A stretch of 64,000 bases of DNA from the NCBI RefSeq assembly GCF_030013905.1, contig NZ_CP124862.1, positions 4,901,051 through 4,965,050 on the forward strand. The letters are read 5' to 3'. The notes under the pieces were generated by a model. The model saw only the letters and a program-made list of their open reading frames with translations. It had not been told where the DNA came from and made no database searches. Made by a program: the position numbers and the translations under genes. Shown here one piece after another: positions 44,167-53,273 of this stretch (position 1 is the first letter of the stretch; the number at the start of each line of letters is the position of its first letter). This DNA is from Petroclostridium sp. X23. GTDB lineage: Bacteria > Bacillota > Clostridia > SK-Y3.

Positions 44167-44513
44167 ATGAAAGATGGAAAATGTGCTTGCAAGGGCGATT
44201 ATGCAGTATATTTGTTTGCACTGTTTTAGGCCTATTGTTCTTTGCAAGGAGGTTCAGGAAAGTAGGCGTGGAACAAAATTCTCTTACATTGGCGCATTGG
44301 GTGGGAAAAAGATACAACAGCGAGTTTTTAAGAATAGGTGTCAGTACTTTAACACTATTTAATATCGCCTATATTGCCGGTCAGGTTATAGGGATAGCCT
44401 AGTTTATATTAAATGTCATGTCCGCAGGTGCATTGTCCGGCTTTATGGGATTAATGATCATGCTGCTATCGAATTTTATAATTACTAAGGGTGGATATTC
44501 AAAACAGACTTAA
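44167..44513 (+). pseudogene. Decayed membrane transporter, probably a sodium:solute symporter
   Basis: An ATG at 44167 with a good SD reads only 20 codons. In other frames follow VLGLLFFARRFRKVGVEQNS, LTLAHWVGKRYNSEFLRIG and IAYIAGQVIGIA (to 44402), and then ALSGFMGLMIMLLSNFIITK to a stop at 44513. The SLTLAHWVGKRYNS segment followed by a hydrophobic helix resembles the start of Na+/solute symporters (SSS family). Frameshifts and a large internal deletion have removed most of a roughly 500-residue protein. Confidence 0.45.
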
Positions 44514-44875
44514 ATCGCATTATTTTGGAAAAGGAGAGCTGCTCTTTATCAAAGCAGTTTTATTCAATCCCTCATGTTGATTGGCTGCTTAAAGCCTATT
44601 ATAGTTATACTGGTAAATTGTCGGAATTTTTACAACTTCAATTATGTCTTTAAAAATCAAAAAAGCAATATATAAACAGATTATGCTTAAAGAAGAGTTT
44701 TATATTTTTGAGGTAAAAGGGATTTATAGATAAATTATATGAAGATTGCTCAGTAGAGATATAGCTTACTGGGCAAACTTTTTATAAAAATTATTTCTTA
44801 TAATGTCACAAAATGCTAATTATTTACGTTATAGAAGTGAAGAGGGAATTAGGATTTATATGAGGAGGAGATGAG
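44514..44875 (+). other. Gene-poor stretch with orphan terminators
   Basis: A small terminator-like hairpin (CTGCT / AGCAG then TTTTATT, 44539-44562) and a better one (TTGCTCAGTA 44746-44755 / TACTGGGCAA 44767-44776, then T5 by 44783) occur. Between them a 29-codon frame at 44644-44733 (MSLKIKKAIYKQ) has no ribosome site and is probably not translated. Nothing else seen before the sigma factor gene. Confidence 0.4.
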
Positions 44876-45406
44876 ATGGAGAATAATGATTTAGACCGGG
44901 AATTCGCTTCAGGAGGAGAAGATGAGTTACGTTGTGCGATAGAATTGTACGGCCGCCCCCTTTTGAGATATTGTCATAGTATTCTTTGTGATTATAATGA
45001 AGCCCAAGATGCTGTACAAGTAACATTTATAAAAGCTTATAATAAAAGAAAAAGCTTTAGAAGCGGCACATCTCTATCAGCATGGTTATACCGTATTTCA
45101 TATACAACTTGTATTGACATATTAAGAAGAAAAAAAGTGTTATTTTTAGTATCGCAAAAACAAACCCATACAAGTTCAAATCTTATAGGGAATGATTTGA
45201 AAAAGGCGCTTTTGACGCTGACTCCAACTGAGCGAGCCCTGGTGTTCAGTCGAATTATTGATGAAAAAAGTTATGTAGAATTAGAGTCTATCTATCAAAC
45301 TTCTACTGCTACATTACGGAAACGTTATGAACGGGCAAAAACAAAGTTGGCTAAAGTACTGAAAGAAACCAACCCCTACTATTTAAGATTGGAGGAAGGA
45401 AAATGA
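44876..45406 (+). CDS. ECF-type RNA polymerase sigma factor
   Basis: 176 residues, ATG with GAGGAGG. Region 2 is seen in LLRYCHSILCDYNEAQDAVQVTFIKAY (about 29-56) with RSGTSLSAWLYRISYTTCIDILRRKK; region 4 in LTLTPTERALVFSRIIDEKS, then YVELESIYQTSTATLRKRYERA. It overlaps the next gene by 4 nt (ATGA), which encodes a membrane protein likely to restrain it. No target promoter can be named from the sequence. Confidence 0.9.
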   Translation: MENNDLDREFASGGEDELRCAIELYGRPLLRYCHSILCDYNEAQDAVQVTFIKAYNKRKSFRSGTSLSAWLYRISYTTCIDILRRKKVLFLVSQKQTHTSSNLIGNDLKKALLTLTPTERALVFSRIIDEKSYVELESIYQTSTATLRKRYERAKTKLAKVLKETNPYYLRLEEGK

Positions 45407-46749
45407 AGTATGATTCTAATGAAAGAATAATAAAAAATGCACTTGATACTATTCGAACACCTGAATATGATATTACAGCAGAAGTAGAAAAGAAAATCAA
45501 ATCGTTAAAATATCCTTTTAATTTTAAAAAAGTAATCTCTATTGCATTGGGGGCTTGCTTGTGCCTTATACTCTCTATTTCTGTGATGGCACAGACCACT
45601 TCCGGTTTCAATAAACTTTTATCTATTATTAGTCCTGATATAGCGTTAATGCTTGAGCCAATTGAAAGTATTAGTGAAGATAATGGGATTAAAATGGAAG
45701 TAATAGGGGCTATGAATGATGATGAAATGGCGGTTATTTATATAACAATGCAGGATCTAACAGAGAATAGGATTGATGAAACTTTAGACATTTATGACTA
45801 TTCACTGGCTGGAGCACATATGTTCAATAGTCAAATTGTTCATTATGATAAGGCAAGCAAAACCGCAACATTACGTATACAAGCAAATGGAGGAAAAGAA
45901 CTAAGTGGCAAAAAACTACGATGGGGTATCCGTTCATTTCTTAGCCATAAGCAAGTGTTTAATGCAGTTGATACAGGGATTAATCTGTCAGATATAAATA
46001 ATGCAGACAGTTCTCAAATGATCCCACTTGATATGAATAATATTCCAGGTGGGGGAGGAGATTTATTTGAAGAATTTCAATCACAAGGAATCATAGATGT
46101 TTTAAAAACAGATCAGATGAATATCAAGCTGCCTAAAATTGATTTTATGTATATTTCAAATATCGGCTATATTGATGGACGTCTCCATATTCAAACCAAG
46201 TGGACCAGAGACGGCGTTGATGATCATGGGTATTTATATTTTGTTGACGCTTTGGGAAATAAAATAGATATGAGTGAGAGCAATATCTATTTCGGAACGG
46301 ACAGTGAAGGTAATACGGAATACGGAAATGAATACATTGAATATATTTTTGATGTGACTAATATAAATCTAAGTGAGGTAAAACTTATGGGGTATTTTGT
46401 ATCCAACGGCAACTATATAACAGGAAACTGGGAAACTACATTTAAAATACGGCCTGCTGAAGAAAAAAGACAAAGTAACTGTAACATTAAATTTGATACA
46501 TGGACAGTAAACAGTGTTTCCGTATCGCCAATGGGAGTTACTTTAATAGGCAGCGGTAATAGTGACCGTAGTTTGGAAGAAATAACTGTTAGTATTCATA
46601 TGACCGATGACAGTATAAGAACATTTGATGCAGTGAGTAGATATACGGAAAATGAAGAGCTGATAATTAAATGCATATCTTCCTTGCCATTAGATATTTC
46701 AATGGTTAAATCAGTAATTGTTGATGGAACTATTATAAATTTTGACTAA
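45403..46749 (+). CDS. Membrane anti-sigma factor, DUF4179-like
   Basis: 448 residues. A short cytoplasmic N terminus (about 1-42) that would bind the sigma factor, one membrane helix at about 45-65 (VISIALGACLCLILSISVMA) and a large extracytoplasmic region with beta-rich sequence (IGAMNDDEMAVIYITMQDLT, VGYIDGRLHIQTKW-like strand, IEYIFDVTNINLSEV). This is the layout of the DUF4179 anti-sigma factors that pair with ECF sigma factors in Clostridia. Co-translated with the sigma gene through the 4-nt overlap. Confidence 0.8.
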   Translation: MKYDSNERIIKNALDTIRTPEYDITAEVEKKIKSLKYPFNFKKVISIALGACLCLILSISVMAQTTSGFNKLLSIISPDIALMLEPIESISEDNGIKMEVIGAMNDDEMAVIYITMQDLTENRIDETLDIYDYSLAGAHMFNSQIVHYDKASKTATLRIQANGGKELSGKKLRWGIRSFLSHKQVFNAVDTGINLSDINNADSSQMIPLDMNNIPGGGGDLFEEFQSQGIIDVLKTDQMNIKLPKIDFMYISNIGYIDGRLHIQTKWTRDGVDDHGYLYFVDALGNKIDMSESNIYFGTDSEGNTEYGNEYIEYIFDVTNINLSEVKLMGYFVSNGNYITGNWETTFKIRPAEEKRQSNCNIKFDTWTVNSVSVSPMGVTLIGSGNSDRSLEEITVSIHMTDDSIRTFDAVSRYTENEELIIKCISSLPLDISMVKSVIVDGTIINFD

Positions 46750-46864
46750 TTTTGTGAGAAAGAAATTAGGGAATTAAAATACACATAAATATTTGTTTTC
46801 ACATATTAAAACAAAATACTTTGGTTTTTGATTTTTCTTTAAATAAAGTGCAGTAATATAATCC

Positions 46865-47068
46865 ATCAATGCTGAAGCAGGAGCATTAGCAGAGAAATAT
46901 TTAAATGCAAACAGCAAGCTTATAGAAAATGCAGTGCCGAGCATCCGGTTCGTTTATAAAACATCCTTTGATGCGGCAAAGGATATAGAAAAGTATTGCA
47001 ATGTTTTATCAAGCTTTAAACCTGAAAGCATTGGAGGAAAAATTGAGGATTATGATGGGCGGCAGTAA
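46865..47068 (+). pseudogene. C-terminal fragment of an ABC substrate-binding protein
   Basis: 67 codons in frame up to TAA: INAEAGALAEKYLNANSKLI, then AVPSIRFVYKTSFDAAKDI and FKPESIGGKIEDYDG. The ending KPESIGGKIPD-like is the C terminus of SsuA/TauA/ThiY-type binding proteins. It has neither a start nor a signal peptide and runs into the truncated permease in another frame, so a deletion has fused the two genes. Confidence 0.55.
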
Positions 47069-47579
47069 AAGAGTAAAGAGTTTGTTTGAACCGCTGATTT
47101 ATTTTATTCAATCGGTTCCACCGATTTTGTATATGGCCCTTGCGATGATTTGGTTCGGTTTGGATGGGCAGGCGACAGTATTTATTATATGTATTGCCGG
47201 TACACCCGTCATGGCCGTTAATATAAAGGAAGGGTTTGAAAATATTGATGTAAAACTGATGGAAATGGGCAAGGTATTTAAGTTTTCACCGATGGAAATG
47301 ATTGTTGAAATTATCATGCCTTCGTTAAAAGCATACTTTAAATCAGGGCTGATTATTGTTGTAGGCCTGGGGTGGAAACTGGTGGTGATGGGAGAGGTAT
47401 TAAGCTCGGGTACCGGTTTGGGAGCACAGATTACCGATGCCAGGATGAATCTTGAAACAAACAAGGTATTTGCCTGGGGGATTATCATTATTATGCTTTG
47501 TTTTTTGTCCCAAAAAATTATTGCTTTAATTTTGGATTTTAAACCATTGCGGAGAAAAAATTATGATTTTGAAAATTGA
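47052..47579 (+). pseudogene. Truncated SsuC/TauC-type ABC permease
   Basis: From 47052 the sequence (MMGGSKRVKSLFEPLIYFIQ, SVPPILYMALAMIWFG, and the EAA loop around MEMGKVFKFSPMEMIVEIIM) is the central and C-terminal part of a sulfonate/nitrate/thiamine-precursor type permease. The first 70-90 residues with the first membrane helices are missing. The open frame can be extended left to 47001 but that part belongs to the binding-protein fragment. Function is probably lost although the C-terminal half is unmutated. Confidence 0.65.
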
Positions 47580-48327
47580 TAGGATTAAAAAAAGCTTTGA
47601 TACTGTTTGTGTTTTAAATGATTTTTCCATGAAAATCAATGAAGAAGAAATAGTATGTATTATCGGCCCTTCCGGCTGCGGAAAATCCACACTTTTAAAT
47701 ATTATTTCAGGATTGTTGGTGCCTTCGGAAGGTGAAATTATAAATAACAGCCCTGATATAAGCTATGTCTTTCAGGAAGACCGGTTGCTGCCATGGAAAA
47801 ATGTTTATGAGAATATAAAAATTGTAAACAAGAAATGTTCCATGGAAAAATGTTTGGATTTGATTAGAAAAGTAGGACTTGAAGGCTTTGAAGGGTATTA
47901 TCCCTCGGAGCTAAGCGGCGGTATGCGACAAAGGTGCTCCATAGCAAGGGCTTTTAACTACGACGCGGGTTTATTGCTGATGGATGAACCCTTTAAGTCA
48001 CTGGATTACAATCTGAGACTCGATATGATAAGATATTTGTTGGAGTTGTGGGAAAGTACAAAAAAATCCATTGTGTTTGTTACCCATGAAATTGATGAAG
48101 CACTTTTGCTTGGAGACAGGATACTGATATTATCCGGCAGACCTGCAAGAGTAATTAAAGAATTCGATATAAAGATACTCAAAGCCAAAAGAAGTTTGGC
48201 AGCGCCTCAACTGGTTAAGGTTAGGAATGAGATTATTTATCTGCTGCAGGATAAAGAAGGAAGAACAAGGGATAACAGGCCAAGGGGGCTGATTAGTAAT
48301 CTGAATACCCTGAATTTATCATTATAA
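47563..48327 (+). CDS. ABC transporter ATPase, SsuB/TauB type
   Basis: 254 residues overlapping the permease fragment by 17 nt. Walker A GPSGCGKST at about 38-46, Q-loop VFQEDRLLPW near 72, signature LSGGMRQR near 119, Walker B LLLMDEPF near 141 and switch His in VTHEIDEA near 171. It looks intact and belongs to the nitrate/sulfonate/taurine group. With permease and binding protein damaged it may be unemployed or serve another permease. Confidence 0.85.
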   Translation: MILKIDRIKKSFDTVCVLNDFSMKINEEEIVCIIGPSGCGKSTLLNIISGLLVPSEGEIINNSPDISYVFQEDRLLPWKNVYENIKIVNKKCSMEKCLDLIRKVGLEGFEGYYPSELSGGMRQRCSIARAFNYDAGLLLMDEPFKSLDYNLRLDMIRYLLELWESTKKSIVFVTHEIDEALLLGDRILILSGRPARVIKEFDIKILKAKRSLAAPQLVKVRNEIIYLLQDKEGRTRDNRPRGLISNLNTLNLSL

Positions 48328-48377
48328 AAATTTTTTTGTAAATGATTTTGATTATAAAACTAAAATCTGATATTAAC

Positions 48378-48399
48378 GGGCGTGTAAACGCTCTTTTTT
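48378..48399 (+). terminator. Intrinsic terminator
   Basis: GGGCGT / ACGCTC (one G-T pair) with a 4-nt loop and T6, closing the ABC unit. Confidence 0.65.
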
Positions 48400-48497
48400 G
48401 TTGGATTTCCCGTTATCGAGTTTAGTTGTTAATATTTGCTTAAAATTATAAATAATATTGACAATTATGTACTTTGCAAATAGAATGATAATTAGCT

Positions 48498-48652
48498 GTG
48501 AGGTGCCTCTAAGGATAGAGGATAATAGGGAACCGGGTGAGAATCCCGGGCAGCTCCCACTACTGTAAACTTGACGAAATTCCTTCATGCCACTGCGATT
48601 GCTGCGGGAAGGCTGGAAGAGTAGGATGATGGTAAGCCAGGAGACCTGCCTT
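48498..48652 (+). promoter_or_regulatory. Cobalamin riboswitch 1
   Basis: Follows the AdoCbl aptamer order: GAGGTGCCT, AATAGGGAA, CCGGGTGAGAATCCCGGGC, CAGCTCCCACTACTGTAAAC, ATGCCACTG, CGGGAAGGC, and the B12 box AGCCAGGAGACCTGCC at 48635-48650. Downstream only a 35-codon reading frame remains before the YitT gene, so the gene it once controlled appears lost. Confidence 0.93.
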
Positions 48653-48748
48653 ATATGCTAATCTCAATCTTTGGGTATGGAGATAGGGACGATTTGAGGT
48701 CAAATTGTGTCTATTTCCTCTATAAAACAATATTAGGAGGAAAAGAAC

Positions 48749-48856
48749 ATGCAAAAAAATTTATTCATTGCTTATCCTATTTTCTTTTCAAATCATTTTT
48801 CATTGAGTAATATAATGTTCAAAAATATCCTGTTTGTTGGATGGTGCACTTCATGA
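48749..48856 (+). pseudogene. 35-codon remnant behind cobalamin riboswitch 1
   Basis: ATG with AGGAGG 10 nt upstream, the correct place for the riboswitch-controlled gene. It reads MQKNLFIAYPIFFSNHF and so on to a TGA after 35 residues. Sequence after that (for example ALHDMWDVYFL in another frame up to about 48930) looks like decayed coding DNA. I cannot identify the parent gene; cobalt or corrinoid uptake would be expected. Confidence 0.4.
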
Positions 48857-48948
48857 TATGTGGGATGTCTATTTTTTAACAGTAAAGAATTATCACAAAG
48901 TACATATCTATAATTTTATAATTGCGATCGGAAGGGTGGACAAATATT

Positions 48949-49815
48949 ATGGGGGAACCTTTTTTTGTAAAGATTAAAGCTTTTCTGTTAATCAATATCG
49001 GATTACTTTTTGTTGCGTTAGGCATCTTTTTCTTTAAGATACCAAATAATTTTGCTACAGGTGGGGTGAGTGGCATTGCGATGATTATGAGTTATTTTTT
49101 TTCAACCATTTCGGTTGGTCCGTTTATGCTGATCATCAATATCGTATTGTTGATTGCAGGTTTTATATTCATAGGTTTTAATTTTGGTTCTAAAACGGCT
49201 TATTCAAGTTTTGTGTTATCAGGGATGGTGTGGCTGTTGGAAAAAGTATGTCCGCCAATATCGCAGCCTCTTACGGGAGATACGTTTTTGGAATTGATAT
49301 TTGCGATTGTTCTTCCCGCAATCGGATCTGCAATCGTATTTAATCAAAACGCATCAACAGGGGGAACAGATATTATTGCTAAAATACTCAATAAATATAT
49401 GCATGTTAATATTGGGAAAACGCTTCTAATAGCAGATTTTTTAATAACATTGATAGCAGGAGCAGTATTTGGAATAAGAATAGGGATGTATTCCATGCTT
49501 GGTTTATTTATGAAAGGTTTTATCGTTGATTTGGCAATAGAAGGGATGAATATATCCAAAGAGATTGTTATTATTAGTGAGAAGCCGGAGCAAATCAAAC
49601 ACTATATCGTCAAAGAATTGCATCGTGGTGCCACCATTTATAGTGCGAGAGGAGCATTTACCGATGAAGAAAAGGAGGTCATTACGACTATTGTTAATAG
49701 AAGACAGGCAGTTGCTCTTAGGAGCTATATTAGGAGTATAGATGATAAAGCTTTTATGTCCATTACAAATACATCGGAGATTATAGGAAAAGGGTTTAGG
49801 ACTTTAAGTGCTTAG
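48949..49815 (+). CDS. YitT family membrane protein
   Basis: 288 residues from the ATG at 48949 (SD GGAAGGGTGG 10 nt upstream; the TTG at 48922 is inside the SD region). Five or six membrane segments in the first 200 residues (INIGLLFVALGIFFFKIPN, FATGGVSGIAMIMSYFF, NQNASTGGTDIIAKIL) form the DUF161/YitT domain; residues 205-288 form the cytoplasmic DUF2179 domain (GATIYSARGAFTDEEKEVI). YitT proteins are conserved in Firmicutes with an uncertain transport role. It reads in the same direction as the riboswitch, 300 bp behind it, but no terminator separates them. Confidence 0.9.
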   Translation: MGEPFFVKIKAFLLINIGLLFVALGIFFFKIPNNFATGGVSGIAMIMSYFFSTISVGPFMLIINIVLLIAGFIFIGFNFGSKTAYSSFVLSGMVWLLEKVCPPISQPLTGDTFLELIFAIVLPAIGSAIVFNQNASTGGTDIIAKILNKYMHVNIGKTLLIADFLITLIAGAVFGIRIGMYSMLGLFMKGFIVDLAIEGMNISKEIVIISEKPEQIKHYIVKELHRGATIYSARGAFTDEEKEVITTIVNRRQAVALRSYIRSIDDKAFMSITNTSEIIGKGFRTLSA

Positions 49816-49854
49816 CGTTCCGACTTATGGAGTGAATTGTATTTTTTTGGATTG

Positions 49855-49901
49855 AAACAATATATCGTATAGTATAAAATGCATATATCTACATATTGTG
49901 T
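49855..49901 (+). promoter_or_regulatory. Paired NrdR boxes
   Basis: AAACAATATATCGTAT (49855-49870) matches the NrdR consensus ACACWATATATWGTGT at about 13 of 16 positions; TATCTACATATTGTGT (49886-49901) has a perfect 3' half. The two start exactly 31 bp apart, the three-turn spacing of NrdR sites. A TATAAA-type -10 lies between them at about 49873. Confidence 0.65.
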
Positions 49902-49950
49902 ATAAAAGCGTCTGTGTCAGGAAGATTATTATTTTCAACAGGAGGTAAAC

Positions 49951-52038
49951 ATGATTTCAGAGATTATTAAAAGAGATGGAAGACGTGAAGCCTTTAATGC
50001 GGAGAAGATTACACATGCTATATTTAAGGCTGCAGCAGCGTGTGGAGGGAAAGACTTTCAAACGGCCGAAGAATTGACAAGACAAGTTGTAAAAGTACTG
50101 GAAGATAAATATGGAAATAAAACACCCGATATCGAAAGGGTACAGGATGTTGTTGAAAAAATATTGATTGAAAATGGGCATGCCCGTACTGCAAAAACAT
50201 ACATATTGTACCGTCAGAAAAGAAAAAGCGCCCGGGAAATGGATGCGCTAATCGGTGCGACCATTGAGATGTTTTCCGATTATCTCGGAGACAAGGATTG
50301 GCAAATAAATGAAAACGCCAATACGCAAAAAAGTGTAAATGGTCTTAATAATTATGTAAGAGATGTATTTACAAAAAAATATTGGCTTTATGAAGTTTAT
50401 CCGGAGGAAGTGCGGAAGGCACACGAAGAGGGGGATTGTCACATCCATGACTTAGGCTTCTTTGGTCCCTATTGTGCCGGTTGGGATTTGCGCCAGCTAT
50501 TGTCGGATGGTTTCGGAGGAGTGCCGGGCAAAGTGGAAAGCGGCCCGGCAAGGCACTTGCGTTCTTTTCTGGGGCAAATTGTAAATTCAACCTTTACCAC
50601 ACAGGGTGAAACGGCAGGAGCACAGGCGTGGTCAAGCTTTGACACTTATTGTGCCCCGTTTATACGTTATGACGGACTAAGCTTTAAACAAGTGAAGCAG
50701 TGCCTGCAGGAATTCATATTTAATATCAATGTGCCGACAAGGGTCGGGTTCCAATGCCCGTTTTCCAATCTTACCTTTGATATCCGGGTGCCTTCTACTT
50801 TGAAAGATGAACCGGTCATTATGGGTGGACAGTATACCAATGACAAATACGGCGATTTTCAAGAGGAGATGGATGTATTTAACTTGGCTTTTTGCGAAGT
50901 GATGCTGGAAGGTGATGCAAAGGGCCGGGTGTTTACTTTTCCCATTCCTACGCTGAATATTACCGGCGATTTTGACTGGCAAAGCCCGGTAGCCGATGCG
51001 TTTATGCGAGTCACATGCAAATATGGGATTCCGTACTTTGCCAATTATATAAATTCCGATCTTTCACCGGAAGACGCGGTATCCATGTGCTGTCGTCTCA
51101 GGCTCGATATTAGTGAATTGAAGAAAAGGGGGGGCGGACTTTTTGGCAGTAACCCATTAACGGGTTCTATCGGTGTTTTTACAATCAATCTTCCCCGTAT
51201 TGGTTATCTATCAGACACAAAAGAGGATTTTCTGTCCAATCTCCGCAAGATTGCAGAAATAGGAAAGACATCTCTTGAGATAAAAAGAAAGATGATTGAA
51301 CAGCAAACAGAAAAAGGGCTTTATCCCTATTCCGCACACTATTTGAGAAATGCGAAGCAGCGTTTCGGAAAGTACTGGCACAACCATTTCAGTACAATTG
51401 GAATCATCGGAATGAATGAAGCACTTCTGAATTTCATGGGGAAGAATATTGCATCGGAAGAAGGCCGGACATTTTCACTGGAAGTAATGCACTATTTACG
51501 GAAGATCTTATTGCAATTCCAAAAAGAGACAGGGAACGTATATAATCTTGAAGCGACCCCTGCTGAGGGAACCTCTTATCGGTTGGCGATGCTGGATCAT
51601 AAAAAATATGGAGGAATAATATCGGCAGGAAAAGATATTCCCTATTATACGAATTCAACACAGCTTCCTGTTAATTATACCGATGATATTTTTGAAGTAC
51701 TTGAGCTTCAAGATCAACTGCAATCTCTTTATACGGGAGGTACGGTGCAGCATTTATACCTAGGTGAGGCAATCGAAGATATTGAGGTATGCAAGCAGCT
51801 GATCCGTAAGGTGTTCGAAAAATACAGCATGCCTTATATTTCTATTACACCCACCTTCAGTATTTGCGCTACCCATGGCTATATCAGCGGGGAGCATTAT
51901 CACTGCCCGGAATGCGGGGAAGCGGCGGAGGTATGGTCAAGGGTTACCGGCTACTTAAGACCGGTGCAAAATTATAATGTTGGCAAGAAGGAAGAATACA
52001 ACCTGCGTAAAAAGTTTAAGATGCCAGAGGTGGTTTGA
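49951..52038 (+). CDS. nrdD: Anaerobic (class III) ribonucleoside-triphosphate reductase
   Basis: 695 residues, reduces NTPs to dNTPs with a glycyl radical. Residues 1-95 are an ATP-cone (IIKRDGRREAFNAEKIT). The catalytic barrel includes GDCHIHDLGFFGPYCAGWDL, the region around CPFSNLTFD, and NPLTGSIGVFTINLPRIG. The C terminus has zinc Cys (CATHGYISG, YHCPECGE) and the glycyl radical segment RVTGYLRPVQNYNVGK. The AGGAGG site is 7 nt before ATG. It is translationally coupled to the activase gene by an ATGA overlap and likely repressed by NrdR. Confidence 0.95.
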   Translation: MISEIIKRDGRREAFNAEKITHAIFKAAAACGGKDFQTAEELTRQVVKVLEDKYGNKTPDIERVQDVVEKILIENGHARTAKTYILYRQKRKSAREMDALIGATIEMFSDYLGDKDWQINENANTQKSVNGLNNYVRDVFTKKYWLYEVYPEEVRKAHEEGDCHIHDLGFFGPYCAGWDLRQLLSDGFGGVPGKVESGPARHLRSFLGQIVNSTFTTQGETAGAQAWSSFDTYCAPFIRYDGLSFKQVKQCLQEFIFNINVPTRVGFQCPFSNLTFDIRVPSTLKDEPVIMGGQYTNDKYGDFQEEMDVFNLAFCEVMLEGDAKGRVFTFPIPTLNITGDFDWQSPVADAFMRVTCKYGIPYFANYINSDLSPEDAVSMCCRLRLDISELKKRGGGLFGSNPLTGSIGVFTINLPRIGYLSDTKEDFLSNLRKIAEIGKTSLEIKRKMIEQQTEKGLYPYSAHYLRNAKQRFGKYWHNHFSTIGIIGMNEALLNFMGKNIASEEGRTFSLEVMHYLRKILLQFQKETGNVYNLEATPAEGTSYRLAMLDHKKYGGIISAGKDIPYYTNSTQLPVNYTDDIFEVLELQDQLQSLYTGGTVQHLYLGEAIEDIEVCKQLIRKVFEKYSMPYISITPTFSICATHGYISGEHYHCPECGEAAEVWSRVTGYLRPVQNYNVGKKEEYNLRKKFKMPEVV

Positions 52039-52721
52039 TGAAATTAGGCGGATTTGTTAAAACATCTTTTGTAGATTATCCCGGCAAGATAGCTGCTGTT
52101 GTTTTTACAAAGGGCTGCAATCTTGATTGCTGCTATTGCCATAATCCCGGTTTGCTAAACAGCAATGAGACCAATGATGCGCTTGAAGATATTCGGGGTG
52201 AAGATGTATTAACGTGGTTTTCAAAAAGAAACGGAATGATCGATGCTGTAGTGATAAGCGGAGGGGAACCAACGCTGCAAAAAGACATCGGTGTTTTTTT
52301 AAAAGAATTGAAGTCCAGGAGCCTCTGTGTAAAGCTTGATACCAATGGAACGAATCCTGATGTATTAAGTGCATTAATAAAAGATAAGCTTGTAGATTTT
52401 ATTGCGATGGATATCAAAGCACCTTTAAACAAATACGAAAGCGTATGTGGAATAAAACTGGATTTGCCGGCTATAAAGAAAAGCGTCCAGCTTATAAAAA
52501 GCAGCGGGCTTGACTATGAGTTCAGGACGACTTTATGTTCTGAGCTTGAGGTTGTGGATATTTCAAGAATCATTTCGGATTTTCAGATAACATCCAATTA
52601 TGTGGTGCAGCATTGCAGAAGTACCGAGAGGCAAAAAACGACCGGGAGCAAGGAGAAGTTTAGCATGCTTACGCAGCAATCTGGAGATAGTTTATGCTGT
52701 TCCTACAGGGGATTTGGATGA
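52038..52721 (+). CDS. nrdG: Anaerobic ribonucleotide reductase activating protein
   Basis: 227 residues from the ATG at 52038 that overlaps the nrdD stop. Radical SAM motif CNLDCCYCHNPG (CxxxCxxC, residues 28-35) with VVISGGEPTLQKD. It makes the glycyl radical on NrdD. The N terminus KLGGFVKTSFVDYPGK is the typical start of the longer NrdG-like activases of Clostridia. Confidence 0.93.
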   Translation: MKLGGFVKTSFVDYPGKIAAVVFTKGCNLDCCYCHNPGLLNSNETNDALEDIRGEDVLTWFSKRNGMIDAVVISGGEPTLQKDIGVFLKELKSRSLCVKLDTNGTNPDVLSALIKDKLVDFIAMDIKAPLNKYESVCGIKLDLPAIKKSVQLIKSSGLDYEFRTTLCSELEVVDISRIISDFQITSNYVVQHCRSTERQKTTGSKEKFSMLTQQSGDSLCCSYRGFG

Positions 52722-52881
52722 AATTTGACAGTTGCTAAGAGGTATTGAGATAAAATGGTTAAAAAACTAGAGATGCAATAGCAATCCGAAAAAAGTTATA
52801 AAATAAATGAAATTTTTACATGACAAAAGATGTTTTATATAATATAGTATAACAAGGACATAAAAACTTAATATAAAAAAA

Positions 52882-53052
52882 CAGGTGTCAATCATGTTTT
52901 TGAGCAAGAAAAACATGAATTGATGAAAAGGGAAGTGGGTGTAAATCCCACGCGGTCCCGCCACTGTGAAAGAGGAGTCCTTGCAACATGCCACTGGGAA
53001 ACCAGGAAGGCTGTAAGGATGAAGATGCTTGAGCCAGAAGACCTGCCTGTTT
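52882..53052 (+). promoter_or_regulatory. Cobalamin riboswitch 2
   Basis: CAGGTGTCA, GAAAAGGGAAGTGGGTG, AAATCCCACGCGGTCCC, GCCACTGTGAAAG, ATGCCACTGG, CCAGGAAGGC and the B12 box GAGCCAGAAGACCTGCCTG at 53032-53050 follow the family order. Downstream are a 9-codon mini-frame and a terminator (53128-53155), then the MATE gene. B12 would be expected to shut off a cobalamin, cobalt or nickel transport unit. Confidence 0.94.
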
Positions 53053-53094
53053 TTTACACCATGAAACTCTACGAGTGATGGAGAGGTGATATAA

Positions 53095-53124
53095 ATGAGA
53101 TTCATTATTCATTTGTGTATTTAA
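53095..53124 (+). other. Nine-codon frame between riboswitch 2 and its terminator
   Basis: ATG with GAGAGGTGAT 5 nt upstream, reading MRFIIHLCI then TAA, immediately before the terminator. It may be a leader peptide, part of the riboswitch expression platform, or the last trace of a deleted gene. Confidence 0.35.
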
Positions 53125-53127
53125 AAG

Positions 53128-53155
53128 CCTCTTAACTTTTAGTTAAGGGGTTTTT
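53128..53155 (+). terminator. Terminator behind cobalamin riboswitch 2
   Basis: CCTCTTAAC / GTTAAGGGG (one G-T pair), 5-nt loop, T5. Its distance of about 75 nt from the B12 box allows it to be the regulated terminator; whether the aptamer controls it cannot be told by eye. Confidence 0.75.
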
Positions 53156-53273
53156 CGCTGTTTTTGTCATTCCGGTGTTGGGACAACCCCATTTTTAATT
53201 ATTATAAAAATTCGTTGGAATGGGTGTACAGCATAGGTTGTTAAAACTAATAATGTAATTTGCGAGGTGGCCT

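Noticed and set aside
44644..44733. 29-codon ORF before the sigma factor
   Set aside because: Starts with ATG but has no ribosome binding site and no recognisable sequence; kept only as a note in the intergenic entry.
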